Origin: an uncultured Bacilli bacterium
GTDB taxonomy: Bacteria > Bacillota_I > Bacilli_A > RFN20 > CAG-826
Assembly: GCA_944363525.1 (NCBI GenBank)
Contig: CALVUF010000006.1
Coordinates: forward strand, 1-64,000
Reading direction: 5' to 3'
Length of the DNA stretch: 64,000 nt
Shown here: in pieces, positions 40,749 to 50,507 of the stretch
Layout of the letters: each line of letters begins with the position of its first letter
How positions within the stretch are numbered: position 1 is the stretch's first letter
Translations under genes and position numbers: made by a program
The notes under the pieces: model-generated
What the model saw: only the letters and a program-made list of their open reading frames with translations
What the model was told of the DNA's origin: nothing
The model's database searches: none

Positions 40749-42842
40749 ATGGAAAGCAATGATCTGAAGAACGAATTCGGCTGTTTGGCGTTTACCGACG
40801 CCACCGCCAAGCGCTACCTCGACAAAGAGAGCTACGCCGCATTAAAGGAAGTCAAAGAAAAGGGCGTCCCCCTCGATGGCCCTTTGGCCGAGAAGTTAGC
40901 CCACGCCTTGAAGACCTGGGCCTTAGAAAACGGGGCTACCCACTTCACCCACTGGTTCCAGCCCTTAAACGGCTTAACCGCCGAGAAGCACGATTCATTC
41001 CTCTCGGGCGTCGATGAAGAAGGGGAGGCGATCCTGTCCTTCTCCGGCAAAGAACTAATCAAAAGCGAGCCCGACGCTTCCTCTTTCCCCTCGGGTGGCA
41101 TTCGGGCCACCTTCGAAGCGAGAGGCTACACCGCCTTCGATTCCACCTCCCCCGCTTTCTTATATAAGGATGACAGCAGCTGCGTCCTATTCTTACCGAC
41201 CGCCTTCTGCTCCTATACCAATGAGGCCTTAGACGAAAAGACCCCCTTGCTCCGCTCGATGGATTACCTATCGGAGCAAGCGGTCAAGGCCCTGCGTTTA
41301 CTTGGCGATGAGTTGACCAGCCGGGTCATCGCCTACGCCGGGGCCGAACAGGAATACTTCCTTCTTGAAGGCAGCCGCTTCGCCAAGCGGAAGGATCTCG
41401 CCTATACCGGAAGGACCCTAGTCGGGGCCCCGGCCCCCAAGGGCCAAGAGCTTGAGGACCATTACTTTGGCCCGATCCGGACCCAAGTCGCCTCCTTCAT
41501 GAGCGAAGTCAACCGGACTTTATGGAAACTCGGGGTCCCGGCTAGAACCCAGCATAACGAAGTCGCCCCCTCGCAGCATGAATTGGCCACCATCTACGCC
41601 CCCTGCAACGTCGCCGCCGACCAAAACCAATTGGTCATGTTGGTTTTACGGCGGACCGCCAAAAAGCATGGGCTCGTCTGCGTCCTCGACGAGAAACCCT
41701 TCGTCGGGGTCAATGGCTCGGGCAAGCATAATAACTGGTCGCTCGGCACCGATACGGGCATCAATTTGCTAAAACCCGGCAAAGAACCGGAGAACAATCT
41801 GATCTTCCAGGTGTTCTTAGCCGCCATCGTGGCCGCGACCGATGAATTCGCCCCATTGCTTAGGGAATCGGCCGCCACCTATGCCAACGATTACCGTTTG
41901 GGCGGGGATGAGGCCCCGCCGGCCATCGTCTCCGTCTTCTTAGGCCAAGACTTAGAGCAACTGGTCCACCGACTGATCGAAGGGAAGAACGGCTCCCATA
42001 ATGACCGCAGTATCATCGACACCGGGGCCAAGTCTTTGCCTTTACTTTATAAAGACAACACCGACCGGAACCGGACCTCGCCTTTCGCCTTCACCGGCAA
42101 CAAATTCGAATTCCGGATGGTCGGGTCAAATCAGAACATCTCCGAATCGAGCTCCGTCCTCAATACCGCCGTCGGGTATGAGTTGGCTGATTTCGTCAAT
42201 TACGTTAACGGCCAGCAGGACAAAGAATCCGCCATCAAGGTCTGGATCCAGAAAACCTTGAAGGACCACGTCCGGATCATCTTCTCCGGCGATGGCTATT
42301 CCTCCGAATGGAAAGAGGAGGCCAAGCGGCGGGGACTGCCGGAGCTTAGGACCGCGGTCGAGGCGACCGAGCAATTAAGCTCCCCGATCGTCCATAAACT
42401 CTATCAAGCCTCCCATGTCTTGACCGAGGCCGAGTTAGCCTCCCGCCAGGAGATCAAATTCGCCAACTACGCTTCTTCCGCCTTGATCGACGCCAAAACC
42501 TTATCCCATTTGACCCATAAAGCCTTATTGCCGGCCGCCAACCGTTACCTGACTTTGCTCGTCCGCGAGACCGATGGGTTCGATGCCTGCGTTTATGCCA
42601 ACAAGACCTTAAAAGAGGTCAACGCCTTGATCGACGAAGCTTTTGCCGCGGTCAAGGAACTAGATGAAGACATCCAAAACGCCAAAACCCTCAAAGGCCA
42701 TGAACTGGCCCTTTATTGCCGCGATACCCTCTTGCCGGCTATGAAAAAGGCCCGTTCGCCTTTGGACAAGCTCGAGCTCATCGTCGATAAGTCCTATTGG
42801 CCCATCCCCTCCTATGGCGATCTGCTCTTCCACACCAACTAA
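40749..42842 (+). CDS. glnN: Glutamine synthetase type III
   Basis: A 697-residue cytosolic enzyme forming glutamine from glutamate, ammonia and ATP. The large GSIII form is recognised by HFTHWFQPLNGLTAEKHDSF near residue 65, then AGAEQEYFL, and FVGVNGSGKHNNWSLGTDTG. ATG 40749 follows GAGGCCAAGAT; the open frame extends further upstream but without a start of comparable quality. A TATAAT at 40720-40725 may be its -10. This form is common in Bacteroidetes and some anaerobic Firmicutes. Confidence 0.95.
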   Translation: MESNDLKNEFGCLAFTDATAKRYLDKESYAALKEVKEKGVPLDGPLAEKLAHALKTWALENGATHFTHWFQPLNGLTAEKHDSFLSGVDEEGEAILSFSGKELIKSEPDASSFPSGGIRATFEARGYTAFDSTSPAFLYKDDSSCVLFLPTAFCSYTNEALDEKTPLLRSMDYLSEQAVKALRLLGDELTSRVIAYAGAEQEYFLLEGSRFAKRKDLAYTGRTLVGAPAPKGQELEDHYFGPIRTQVASFMSEVNRTLWKLGVPARTQHNEVAPSQHELATIYAPCNVAADQNQLVMLVLRRTAKKHGLVCVLDEKPFVGVNGSGKHNNWSLGTDTGINLLKPGKEPENNLIFQVFLAAIVAATDEFAPLLRESAATYANDYRLGGDEAPPAIVSVFLGQDLEQLVHRLIEGKNGSHNDRSIIDTGAKSLPLLYKDNTDRNRTSPFAFTGNKFEFRMVGSNQNISESSSVLNTAVGYELADFVNYVNGQQDKESAIKVWIQKTLKDHVRIIFSGDGYSSEWKEEAKRRGLPELRTAVEATEQLSSPIVHKLYQASHVLTEAELASRQEIKFANYASSALIDAKTLSHLTHKALLPAANRYLTLLVRETDGFDACVYANKTLKEVNALIDEAFAAVKELDEDIQNAKTLKGHELALYCRDTLLPAMKKARSPLDKLELIVDKSYWPIPSYGDLLFHTN

Positions 42843-42849
42843 GCCATCG

Positions 42850-44232
42850 ATGAAAGACCAGCCGTTTGGTAGATATTGGGACTTAGGGTTGAAGGCCGCC
42901 GCCGGGCTTTATCTATTGTTCGGCTTGTTGCAATCCTTTACCTTCAACCAGTTCCATATCTTCTCAAGGATGAGCGACTACTCCTTTTGGCTCATCCTGA
43001 CCGAATTAGCCAAGATGGCTGGGTACTTATTAGTCCCCCTCGCCGTCTATCTCCACCATAAGAAAAGCCAGGATATCCTGAAGCTCCTTTATCCTATTTT
43101 GGCCTTGCTATCCTTAGCCTGCCTTTTCGAATACGGAGCCATTATCAAGACTCCGTTCAACACCCCGAACCGGAATAACCTCGATCCGGTCACCCTTTCG
43201 ATCTACGACTCGATTAACCTCTTCATGCCCCATTGGGCGATCGTCACGATGTTCGCCATTCAAGGGATGATATTGCTTGGCATCGGGATTTATTACCTAC
43301 TAGCCAATAAGTGGGATAAATCCGATTGGAAATCCTTGCTCTATTTCCCATTGTTCGTCTTGATGACCATCCCTTTGAATTTCCTCTCCGAGCCGATATC
43401 CCATAGCCCCGATTGGTTCCAATCGGCCACCCATTTCGACAACTTCACCATCTGGCATTTCCTGATGTTCGCCTTGGTCATCTTCTTCACTTGGCTTTCC
43501 TATTTCCTATTGAAGAAAACCAATAAGGAGAATCAGGTCTTCTATCTTCGGGCCATGGCCATCATCCTCATCATCCATTTCGCCGGGAAGGATTCGATGC
43601 TGATCGGCGATGGCTATAACATCTATAACATCGTCTTATCGAGCATTCCCCTGTTCATCTGCGACATCGGGAAGATCATCGTCTTGCTATCGGTTACCTT
43701 GCGGAAGAAGGTACTCTATGACATCGCCTTCTTCGTCCATTCGGCCGGGGCTTTGACCGTCTTCTTCTATTTCGGACGGATTCAGAACTTCGGCTCAGTC
43801 CTCGATTATTCCTTCCTCTATTTCACCTCGACCCACCTCTTGCTGTTCTTATTGTCGATATTGCCCGTCATGCTCGGGCATACCTCTTTCCGATTGAAAG
43901 ACTGCCTCATCCCCATCGCCTATTATGGGGTAGTGATCCTTATCGCCACCGGGGTCTCGGTGGCCATCACCAACGCCTCGGCCACCTGGGTCGATGGAGA
44001 TGGCAACCATTTACCGGAATTGCTTTACCTGAACTTCGCCTTCACCCAAGTCAATCCCTTGCCCATCGAAGTCCCGGGCTGGATCAACTTCCATATCGGG
44101 GTCTGCGAGGTCAACCCCCTCTATCTCATTGGGTTATATGCCGTCTACATCGGCTTATTCTTCATCTTCTTCCTCATTCAATTGGTCGTCCAAAAGACTT
44201 ATCGCCGACTGCCGAAGAAAGCTAATCAATGA
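42850..44232 (+). CDS. Polytopic membrane protein, two-part (YwaF/TMEM164-like?)
   Basis: A 460-residue protein with about twelve membrane segments. Two halves can be seen, each with conserved aromatic and charged residues within the membrane (FHIFSRMSDYSFWLI early; NFHIGVCEVNPLYLIGLYAV late). The pattern recalls the YwaF/TMEM164 family, but in about double length. It starts 8 nt after the glnN stop and may be cotranscribed. Function unknown. Confidence 0.6.
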   Translation: MKDQPFGRYWDLGLKAAAGLYLLFGLLQSFTFNQFHIFSRMSDYSFWLILTELAKMAGYLLVPLAVYLHHKKSQDILKLLYPILALLSLACLFEYGAIIKTPFNTPNRNNLDPVTLSIYDSINLFMPHWAIVTMFAIQGMILLGIGIYYLLANKWDKSDWKSLLYFPLFVLMTIPLNFLSEPISHSPDWFQSATHFDNFTIWHFLMFALVIFFTWLSYFLLKKTNKENQVFYLRAMAIILIIHFAGKDSMLIGDGYNIYNIVLSSIPLFICDIGKIIVLLSVTLRKKVLYDIAFFVHSAGALTVFFYFGRIQNFGSVLDYSFLYFTSTHLLLFLLSILPVMLGHTSFRLKDCLIPIAYYGVVILIATGVSVAITNASATWVDGDGNHLPELLYLNFAFTQVNPLPIEVPGWINFHIGVCEVNPLYLIGLYAVYIGLFFIFFLIQLVVQKTYRRLPKKANQ

Positions 44233-44549
44233 CGGATATACCCTTCATCCAAGGGATTATCTTCGATCGAGATATACCTTTCGACCCGCATATGGAGATC
44301 AAAACGGTCCCGCAGTTCAGCGATTTGCCCCATCAAGGGGCTTTGATGATGGGCGTCTAATGCTTTTTGGTCAACCCATTTGTCGATGAGCAGGACCGTC
44401 TCCTCATCTTGAACTGGATAGAAATAGTTATACCCAAGGTTACCTGGCTCGGAACGGATCAGCTCCAATAACCCAGTTTTCTCCATGGCTTTGGCGAAGG
44501 ATCGGGCCGCCCCATTTTTCCCTGAATAATAGATATTGATGACTAACAT
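44226..44549 (-). CDS. Antibiotic biosynthesis monooxygenase (ABM) domain protein
   Basis: A 107-residue dimeric alpha-beta barrel protein of the ABM/quinol monooxygenase type, starting MLVINIYYSGKNGAARSFAK. ETVLLIDKWVDQKALDAHHQ is the characteristic block with the HHxS-like end. ATG 44549 has TATGAT 6 nt upstream with TTGGAC 17 bp further (promoter 44556-44584), so translation may be leaderless. The 3' end overlaps the convergent membrane gene by 7 nt. Confidence 0.8.
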   Translation of the reverse strand: MLVINIYYSGKNGAARSFAKAMEKTGLLELIRSEPGNLGYNYFYPVQDEETVLLIDKWVDQKALDAHHQSPLMGQIAELRDRFDLHMRVERYISIEDNPLDEGYIRH

Positions 44550-44762
44550 GGCTCCATCATAGCCAAAGAAGTTAGATAGTCCAAAGCCTAAAATGCATGG
44601 GTAAGCATAGGGGATCGACTGGATCAGGGCGATTAGATGCCAAAAAGACCCTAGTTGCAAAGCGCCGCCAAAGCTAACCGATTCACCGATTCGAACCGCA
44701 AAAGCCGAACATACCCTACTATTGACGGATAGCGGATTTCACATAAAAGAGCCGACTTTTGC

Positions 44763-44788
44763 AAAAGAAAACCCGGATTCGATCCGGG
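44763..44788 (-). terminator. Terminator of tRNA-Asp/tRNA-Phe unit
   Basis: A seven-pair stem CCCGGAT/ATCCGGG with a 3-nt loop, followed on the minus strand by TTTTCTTTT. Confidence 0.85.
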
Positions 44789-44799
44789 GATTTCGCTTC

Positions 44800-44875
44800 T
44801 GGTGCCTCAGGGCGGAATCGAACCGCCGACACAGGGATTTTCAGTCCCTTGCTCTACCGACTGAGCTACCGAGGC
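44800..44875 (-). tRNA. tRNA-Phe (GAA)
   Basis: A cloverleaf on the minus strand with acceptor GCCTCGG/CTGAGGC, anticodon loop CTGAAAA reading GAA, T-loop TTCGATT, CCA encoded. It follows tRNA-Asp by two nucleotides. Confidence 0.95.
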
Positions 44876-44877
44876 GC

Positions 44878-44954
44878 TGGCGGACCATACGGGATTCGAA
44901 CCCGTGGTCTCTTCCGTGACAGGGAAGCATGTTAGGCCGCTACACCAATGGTCC
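44878..44954 (-). tRNA. tRNA-Asp (GTC)
   Basis: A cloverleaf on the minus strand with acceptor GGACCAT/ATGGTCC, anticodon loop CTGTCAC reading GTC, T-loop TTCGAAT, CCA encoded. Confidence 0.95.
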
Positions 44955-44973
44955 ACGTTGGAAGCGCTCGTAC

Positions 44974-45002
44974 ATTATCCACACCCGAGTAGGCTAATGC
45001 AA
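44974..45002 (-). promoter_or_regulatory. Promoter of tRNA-Asp/tRNA-Phe unit
   Basis: TTGCAT (44997-45002), 17 bp, GATAAT (44974-44979) on the minus strand. Confidence 0.7.
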
Positions 45003-45027
45003 GAGGAAAATACAAGAAAGACGGGGC

Positions 45028-46680
45028 TCATTTGCCCTTTTTAACGCTGGGGAAAACGCAGGTGAAGACGCTCCCTTCCCCTAACGTCGAATCAAGGGTC
45101 ACCTTACCCCCGTAGGAAAGCATGGTGTGCTTGACGATGGCTAAGCCAAGGCCGGTCCCCCCACTGGCTTTATCCCGGCTTTGCTCAACCCGATAAAACC
45201 GTTCAAACACCCGCTGCTTATCCGGTTCGCCGATCCCGGCCCCATCGTCTTTGACCTCGAAGCCATTGGGAAGGAAATTCAGCCAGACATGTCCCCTTTT
45301 ATGGCCATAACGGATCCCGTTCTCCAGCAGGTTCTTGATAAGGGAATAGGCATCATCATAATTGATCGGATAGACGAAATCCCCGTTGATCATGACAGTG
45401 ACCCCTTTCTCCTCCATCAGGAAATTGAGGGCCCCTTTGGCCTCTTCGGCGGCTTTGGCTAAGCTCACCGGCCCTTTGACCTCCCGGTGGCCGAATTCGA
45501 TCCGCGATAAGGAAAGCATATCCTCAATCAGCCGATACATCCGGGCCGAGGCTTTCTCAATCGAATCGATCGAGGGGTCTAAGGCGTCAGGATGGGGAGT
45601 GAGGGAGAGAATCTCGGCTTGACCCATGATCGAGGTTAAAGGGGTCTTCAGCTCATGGGAGGCGGCGGAGAAGAAGGAGGAGCGAAGCTTCTCGCCATTG
45701 ACCTCAAAGGAGATATCGGCCAAGGCGATGACATAGCCGCCCGAAGTCATATAACCACGCAAAGCGTAGGTTTTGTTGTTCAAATCGTAAGTCTGCTCGA
45801 CTTTCCGGTGCTTCCTTATCGTCTGCTCGACTTCGGAGGGGAAACCTAAACTCGGCAGGGAATGGAACTTGCTGACGTCGAGCCGAAACGCTTTGGCGGC
45901 CGCCTTATTGAGGAAGGCAATGTCTTCCCCTTCCCCCATCAAGATGATGAGGTCGCTGACCGAATCGAGGATATTCCTAATGCCCTCTTTCTCATCGTTA
46001 AGCGACTTCCGGGCGGCTAATAAAGCCTTGGAAGCCTCATCGACTTCCCGGTAGTACTCCTCGCTCGGCTTATCGTGAGGTTTAGGGAACGGAGTCAAAG
46101 GTCGGTTCTCGACCAGCTCACGGAAACGGACTTTGCTGGCGGCGATCGGCTTAAAGGAGAGGCCTGACATCACGTAGGCCAAGATGATCCCTAAGACGAT
46201 GATGGCGACGGAGACTAAGGCGCTGGAGACGCAGAAGTTAACGAAGGCTGGGCCATAGAGCTCGACCCCGACATGGCAATAGACGTAGTAGGTATTCCCG
46301 CTCGGATCGGGGGTCTGCAAGCAGCAGCTGGCTAGTTTAAAAGAGCCATCGTAATACTTGACCGCTTCCCCTTCCCCTTCACTCATCGCCGTTTCCACCT
46401 CCGGCAGGACAGTATAGTCGAGGGGCAGGTTGCTGCCCCACTCATTGACCAAGGAACCATCTTCTTTAAGGATCGCCAGCCCGAACATATCGGGGAAAAC
46501 GGTGGCATCGATCGGTTGCCCATCCTCGAAGGCATGGGCATAGATAGTCGCCATATGATGGGCCTCGGCCCGGCCTTGGTTTAAGGTCGAGGAGGTGAAG
46601 AAAAAGACCGAGAAAGAGAAAACCGCCGCCACGGCGGCGAAGATAAGCGAGGAGACTGAGATGACGAGGCGTTTCCTCAT
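45028..46680 (-). CDS. phoR: Phosphate sensor histidine kinase PhoR
   Basis: A 550-residue membrane kinase. Two membrane helices (about 7-29 and 150-172) flank an extracellular domain, followed by a PAS-like region (about 235-325), the phosphoacceptor SHELKTP with His 342, and an ATPase domain (N-box LLENGIRYG, then DDGAGIGEPD and GTGLGLAI). It overlaps phoP by 4 nt. Its place in the pst-pho operon indicates phosphate sensing through PstSCAB-PhoU. Confidence 0.93.
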   Translation of the reverse strand: MRKRLVISVSSLIFAAVAAVFSFSVFFFTSSTLNQGRAEAHHMATIYAHAFEDGQPIDATVFPDMFGLAILKEDGSLVNEWGSNLPLDYTVLPEVETAMSEGEGEAVKYYDGSFKLASCCLQTPDPSGNTYYVYCHVGVELYGPAFVNFCVSSALVSVAIIVLGIILAYVMSGLSFKPIAASKVRFRELVENRPLTPFPKPHDKPSEEYYREVDEASKALLAARKSLNDEKEGIRNILDSVSDLIILMGEGEDIAFLNKAAAKAFRLDVSKFHSLPSLGFPSEVEQTIRKHRKVEQTYDLNNKTYALRGYMTSGGYVIALADISFEVNGEKLRSSFFSAASHELKTPLTSIMGQAEILSLTPHPDALDPSIDSIEKASARMYRLIEDMLSLSRIEFGHREVKGPVSLAKAAEEAKGALNFLMEEKGVTVMINGDFVYPINYDDAYSLIKNLLENGIRYGHKRGHVWLNFLPNGFEVKDDGAGIGEPDKQRVFERFYRVEQSRDKASGGTGLGLAIVKHTMLSYGGKVTLDSTLGEGSVFTCVFPSVKKGK

Positions 46681-47351
46681 TCAAGGATATAGCCGACGCC
46701 CCTCACGGTTTTGAGATTGATCCCGGCGACGGCGAGTTTCTTCCTCAGCATCGAAAGATGGACGTCGACCGTCCTAGTCTCGATATCGACCGCATCGGGC
46801 CAAACGGAGGCGACTAAGGTATCCTTTTCGACCAGCTTCTCTTTGTTCTCCAAAAGCAATTTCAGCAATTGGCTTTCCTTATTGGTCAGCTTCATGCTTT
46901 CGCCATTGAGGAAGAAGGTTTTCTTGTTGATGTCGTATTTCAGCCCCTTGAAGGGGATATTGGCCGGCTGGGCTTTCCGGATATTGGCTTTGACCCGGGC
47001 TAAGAACTCCATGACCTTAAAGGGCTTATCCATGTAATCGTTGGCCCCCATGTCGAGCCCTTTGACCTTATCGCTTTCCCCGGATTTGGCCGAGACGATG
47101 ATGACCGGGATGTCGACGTAACGGGAATCGGATTTAAGGGATTTGAGGATATCGAACCCATCCTCCCCCGGCAGCATCAGATCGAGGACAATCAGGTCGG
47201 GTTTCTGCTTATTGAGCTCGGCGAAGAGGTCCTTCCCCGAGGCTAAAGCCCGATAGTCGAACCCGCCAAGGGCGAAGGCGCAGCCATACAGTTCGCGGAT
47301 GGCGATGTCATCGTCGACGCAGTAAACGAGATTGTTGGTTAGTTCGGCCAT
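46677..47351 (-). CDS. phoP: Phosphate response regulator (PhoP/PhoB, OmpR type)
   Basis: A 224-residue regulator. The receiver domain has acidic residues at about 13-15 (CVDDD), phosphoacceptor Asp 57 in IVLDLMLPGEDGFD, and Lys in IIVSAKSGESD. The winged-helix DNA-binding domain ends with TVDVHLSMLRKKL and TVRGVGYILE. It probably binds the 10/11-bp phased boxes upstream of pstS. Confidence 0.93.
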   Translation of the reverse strand: MAELTNNLVYCVDDDIAIRELYGCAFALGGFDYRALASGKDLFAELNKQKPDLIVLDLMLPGEDGFDILKSLKSDSRYVDIPVIIVSAKSGESDKVKGLDMGANDYMDKPFKVMEFLARVKANIRKAQPANIPFKGLKYDINKKTFFLNGESMKLTNKESQLLKLLLENKEKLVEKDTLVASVWPDAVDIETRTVDVHLSMLRKKLAVAGINLKTVRGVGYILE

Positions 47352-47363
47352 GGCTAATCCTCC

Positions 47364-48008
47364 TTACGAGAGCGCGTGCTCCCCGGTCAAAGCGTAATCG
47401 ACCCATTCGCCGAGGTTGACCCCGTGATCGGCGATCCGCTCAAGGTATTTGGCGATCAAGGCCGCCACGATGCCGGCCTCGGGGACGATGGATTTGTTTT
47501 CAAGGTCGGCGGCGACGTCGCTCCTGACCTTGATGAACAATTCATCGATCCGGTCGTCTTTTTTCGCTAAGGAACGGGCTTTCTCCACATCGGAATTCAA
47601 GAAGGCGTCGACCGCTTCTTTCAATAGGGCGATGACGCAGTCGCTAAGAACGAAGAGGTCATTGACGTCAAAGGGGGTGCCTTCGGGAAGATAAGTGACC
47701 TCCTCGGCGATGTCGGCGGCGTAATCCCCGATCCGTTCCAAATCGGTGATCATCTTCAAGGCGGCGGAGATGAAAAGGAAATCGCAGGCGAAGGGGGAAT
47801 CGAGCAGGAGAACCGAGAAGCATTCCTTCTCGATCGCGGCATAGGCTTCGTCGATGTCGTTATCGTCGCGGATGACTTGCTTAGCCAATTCCCTATCCTT
47901 CCCCTTAAGGCTCCGCATCGCCCGCTCGATGGCTTTCAAGGCTGAAAACGAGAGGCGGGTGACCTGATCGCGGATCCCTTCGATTGTACGTTCAACGCGG
48001 TTTTCCAT
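47364..48008 (-). CDS. phoU: Phosphate transport regulator PhoU
   Basis: A 214-residue all-helical protein made of two PhoU repeats. LERIGDYAADIAEE and LERIADHGVNLGEW are the metal-binding E/DxxxD motifs of the repeats. It links PstB transport activity to PhoR. Located between pstB and phoP in the operon. Confidence 0.93.
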   Translation of the reverse strand: MENRVERTIEGIRDQVTRLSFSALKAIERAMRSLKGKDRELAKQVIRDDNDIDEAYAAIEKECFSVLLLDSPFACDFLFISAALKMITDLERIGDYAADIAEEVTYLPEGTPFDVNDLFVLSDCVIALLKEAVDAFLNSDVEKARSLAKKDDRIDELFIKVRSDVAADLENKSIVPEAGIVAALIAKYLERIADHGVNLGEWVDYALTGEHALS

Positions 48009-48023
48009 TTGGACTCTCCTATT

Positions 48024-48782
48024 CTAACCGAAACGGCCGGTAATGTAATTAAGCGTTCGCTTATCTTTCGGGGTGGCGAAGAGGGATTCGGTCGATCCGG
48101 CCTCCACCATCTCCCCCATCAGGAAGAAAGCGGTCTTATCGGCGACCCGGGTCGCCTGCTGCATATTGTGGGTGACGATGATGATCGGGATCTCCTTCTT
48201 CAGCTCGGCGATCAACTCCTCTATTTTCGCCGTCGAGATCGGGTCGAGGGCACTCGTCGGTTCATCCATCAGTAAGACCTCCGGCTCGGCCGAAAGGGCC
48301 CGGGCGATGCATAAGCGTTGTTGTTGCCCGCCGGAAAGGGCAAGGGCCGGGGTCTTGAGCCGGTCTTTGACTTCCTCGTAAATCGAAGCCCGGCGCAAAC
48401 TCTTCTCGACGATGGCGTTCAATTGGTCTTTCTTCTTGATCCCGAATAGCCGGGGGGCGAAGGCAATGTTATCGTAAATCGAATTGGGGAAAGGGTTGGG
48501 GCGTTGGAACACCATCCCGATCCGCTTCCGCAATATGTTGACGTCGGTTTTCTTGTCGAGCACTTCCTTTCCATCGAAAAGGATGCTCCCCTCGATTCGG
48601 CAATCGTCGATCAGATCGTTCATCCGGTTAAGGGAACGGAGGAAAGTCGACTTGCCGCACCCCGAGGGGCCGATCAAAGCCAACACCTCTTTGTCGTAGA
48701 TATCGATGTTGATGTCCTTCAGCGCCTGCTGCTTCCCATAGAAGAGGTTAAGGTGGGAGACGGAGATGATTTTATTTGCCAT
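48024..48782 (-). CDS. pstB: Phosphate ABC transporter ATPase PstB
   Basis: A 252-residue ATPase. Walker [10 protein letters not shown] is at residues 38-46, signature [15 protein letters not shown], and Walker [31 protein letters not shown] is diagnostic for PstB. It overlaps pstA by 11 nt. Confidence 0.96.
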   Translation of the reverse strand: MANKIISVSHLNLFYGKQQALKDINIDIYDKEVLALIGPSGCGKSTFLRSLNRMNDLIDDCRIEGSILFDGKEVLDKKTDVNILRKRIGMVFQRPNPFPNSIYDNIAFAPRLFGIKKKDQLNAIVEKSLRRASIYEEVKDRLKTPALALSGGQQQRLCIARALSAEPEVLLMDEPTSALDPISTAKIEELIAELKKEIPIIIVTHNMQQATRVADKTAFFLMGEMVEAGSTESLFATPKDKRTLNYITGRFG

Positions 48783-49629
48783 AGCCTTTGCCTTTCGAAA
48801 GCAATTTGGTCACCAATAAGGCCATTCCGTCGAGGAAGAGGACCAATAGGAGCAAGACGACCGCGGTGGCCGCCGCCTCCTCCCGGTAACCATAGGAGGA
48901 GAAATAGTAGATGTCGAGGGCTAAGGAGGTGCCCGGGCTTAACGGAGTGGCCGGGGTTTTGTTGACCACCATCCCGATGGTGACCAGCAACACCGCCGAT
49001 TCGCTTAGGACCCGGCCGATCGAAAGGATCAATGAGGTTAGGATCCCCGGGGCCGCGCAGGGAAGGACGATTTTAAACGTCGTAGAGGATTTGCCCGCCC
49101 CTAAGGCGAAGCTCGCCTCCCGTAAAGCCTTCGGGACCGAATGCAGGCTCTCCTCGACCCCGCGGATGATGGTCGGCAGAACCATCAAAGCCAGGGTGAT
49201 GCCCCCGCCGAGCAAGCTATACCCACAGCCTAAGTAGAAGACGAAGAGAAGATAGCCGAATAGCCCATAGACGATCGAGGGGATGCCGGATAAAGTCTCG
49301 ATGGCGACCCGGATGACCCCGACTACCTTGGAGGTGGACACCGCGTATTCGCTTAAGAAGACAGCGGCGAAGATGCCAATCGGGGCGGCGATGCCAAGCG
49401 AGATAAGAATCAGGTAAAGGGTCCCGACGAAAGAAGGGACCAAGGAGACCGACTTGGCGGTGTATTCGCCAAACAGCAGATCCCAGGATAAATACGGGAG
49501 CCCTTTGGCTAAGATATAGACGACGAGCCCAATCAAGGCCAATAGGGATAATCCCATCCCAAGGTAAGCCCCGCCCCGGAACGAATAGTAGACGCCCCGG
49601 CGCCGGCGAAAGGAGACTTCGTTTAGCAC
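48772..49629 (-). CDS. pstA: Phosphate ABC transporter permease PstA
   Basis: A 285-residue permease with six membrane segments and the EAA-type loop [20 protein letters not shown]. Translation starts at a GTG (49629) that overlaps the pstC stop. [14 protein letters not shown] corresponds to the conserved GETAPL region. Confidence 0.94.
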   Translation of the reverse strand: MLNEVSFRRRRGVYYSFRGGAYLGMGLSLLALIGLVVYILAKGLPYLSWDLLFGEYTAKSVSLVPSFVGTLYLILISLGIAAPIGIFAAVFLSEYAVSTSKVVGVIRVAIETLSGIPSIVYGLFGYLLFVFYLGCGYSLLGGGITLALMVLPTIIRGVEESLHSVPKALREASFALGAGKSSTTFKIVLPCAAPGILTSLILSIGRVLSESAVLLVTIGMVVNKTPATPLSPGTSLALDIYYFSSYGYREEAAATAVVLLLLVLFLDGMALLVTKLLSKGKGYGK

Positions 49630-50507
49630 CGTTTCTCCTTTCCCCGGATCAAAGCGAACGCCAGGTTGATAATCAAAGTCAAAAGGAAGAGGACGACGCC
49701 GACGGCGATAAGACTGGTTTTGGCGTCGCCGCTATATTCGGTCGCGCCGAGCGCGATGGCCCCGGTCAAAGTCAAAGTGCTTTGGAATAAGCTATTCGGC
49801 ATGGTCGCCCTAGAGCCGATGACCATGATGACCGCCATCGTCTCCCCCATAGCTCTTCCGCTGGAGAGAACCAAGGCGGCGAAGATGCCGCTTTTGGCGG
49901 CGGGCATGACGACTTTAAAACAGGCCATTTCCCGGCTGGCCCCTAAAGCCAAAGCCCCTTCGTAATAGGATGGGTTGACCGCCTCTAAGGAATCGAGGGT
50001 GAAGCTCACCATCGTCGGGAGGATCATGATCGATAAGACCAAGGTGGCGGCGAAGATTCCATACCCCATCCCAGTCGGGGAAATATAATCGCGCAAGAAG
50101 GGGACGATGACATTGACCCCGAAGAGCCCGTAAATGACCGAGGGGATGCCGGAGAGGATGGAGATCAGGAAGGATAGGGGCCGCTTCAATTGCTTGGGGA
50201 CAAAGCGAAATAGGCACATGGCGGTCAGTAGCCCCAATCCCCCGCCTAAAGCGGTCGAAAGCAAGGTCACGATAATGGTCGTGCAGAATAAGGCTAGTAG
50301 ACCATATTCCGGAGAGGAAGCGGTCGGCCGCCAAGTGGAGGATAGGAAGAAGGAACCGAATCCATTCTTAGCCATGAAAGGGATGCCGGTGGCGAAAAGG
50401 AAGACGGCGATGGAAATGACCGCCAATACGCCGAAAAGGGCGCAGCCAAACAGCGCCCATTTGACGATTCCTTCCTTTATTCGGCCGGTTCGATTAGCTC
50501 GCTCCAT
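49623..50507 (-). CDS. pstC: Phosphate ABC transporter permease PstC
   Basis: A 294-residue permease with six membrane segments, EAA-type loop YEGALALGASREMACFKVVM, and the conserved SSGRAMGETMAVIMV. It starts inside the last 31 nt of pstS, an unusually long overlap, which implies coupled translation. Confidence 0.95.
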   Translation of the reverse strand: MERANRTGRIKEGIVKWALFGCALFGVLAVISIAVFLFATGIPFMAKNGFGSFFLSSTWRPTASSPEYGLLALFCTTIIVTLLSTALGGGLGLLTAMCLFRFVPKQLKRPLSFLISILSGIPSVIYGLFGVNVIVPFLRDYISPTGMGYGIFAATLVLSIMILPTMVSFTLDSLEAVNPSYYEGALALGASREMACFKVVMPAAKSGIFAALVLSSGRAMGETMAVIMVIGSRATMPNSLFQSTLTLTGAIALGATEYSGDAKTSLIAVGVVLFLLTLIINLAFALIRGKEKRC

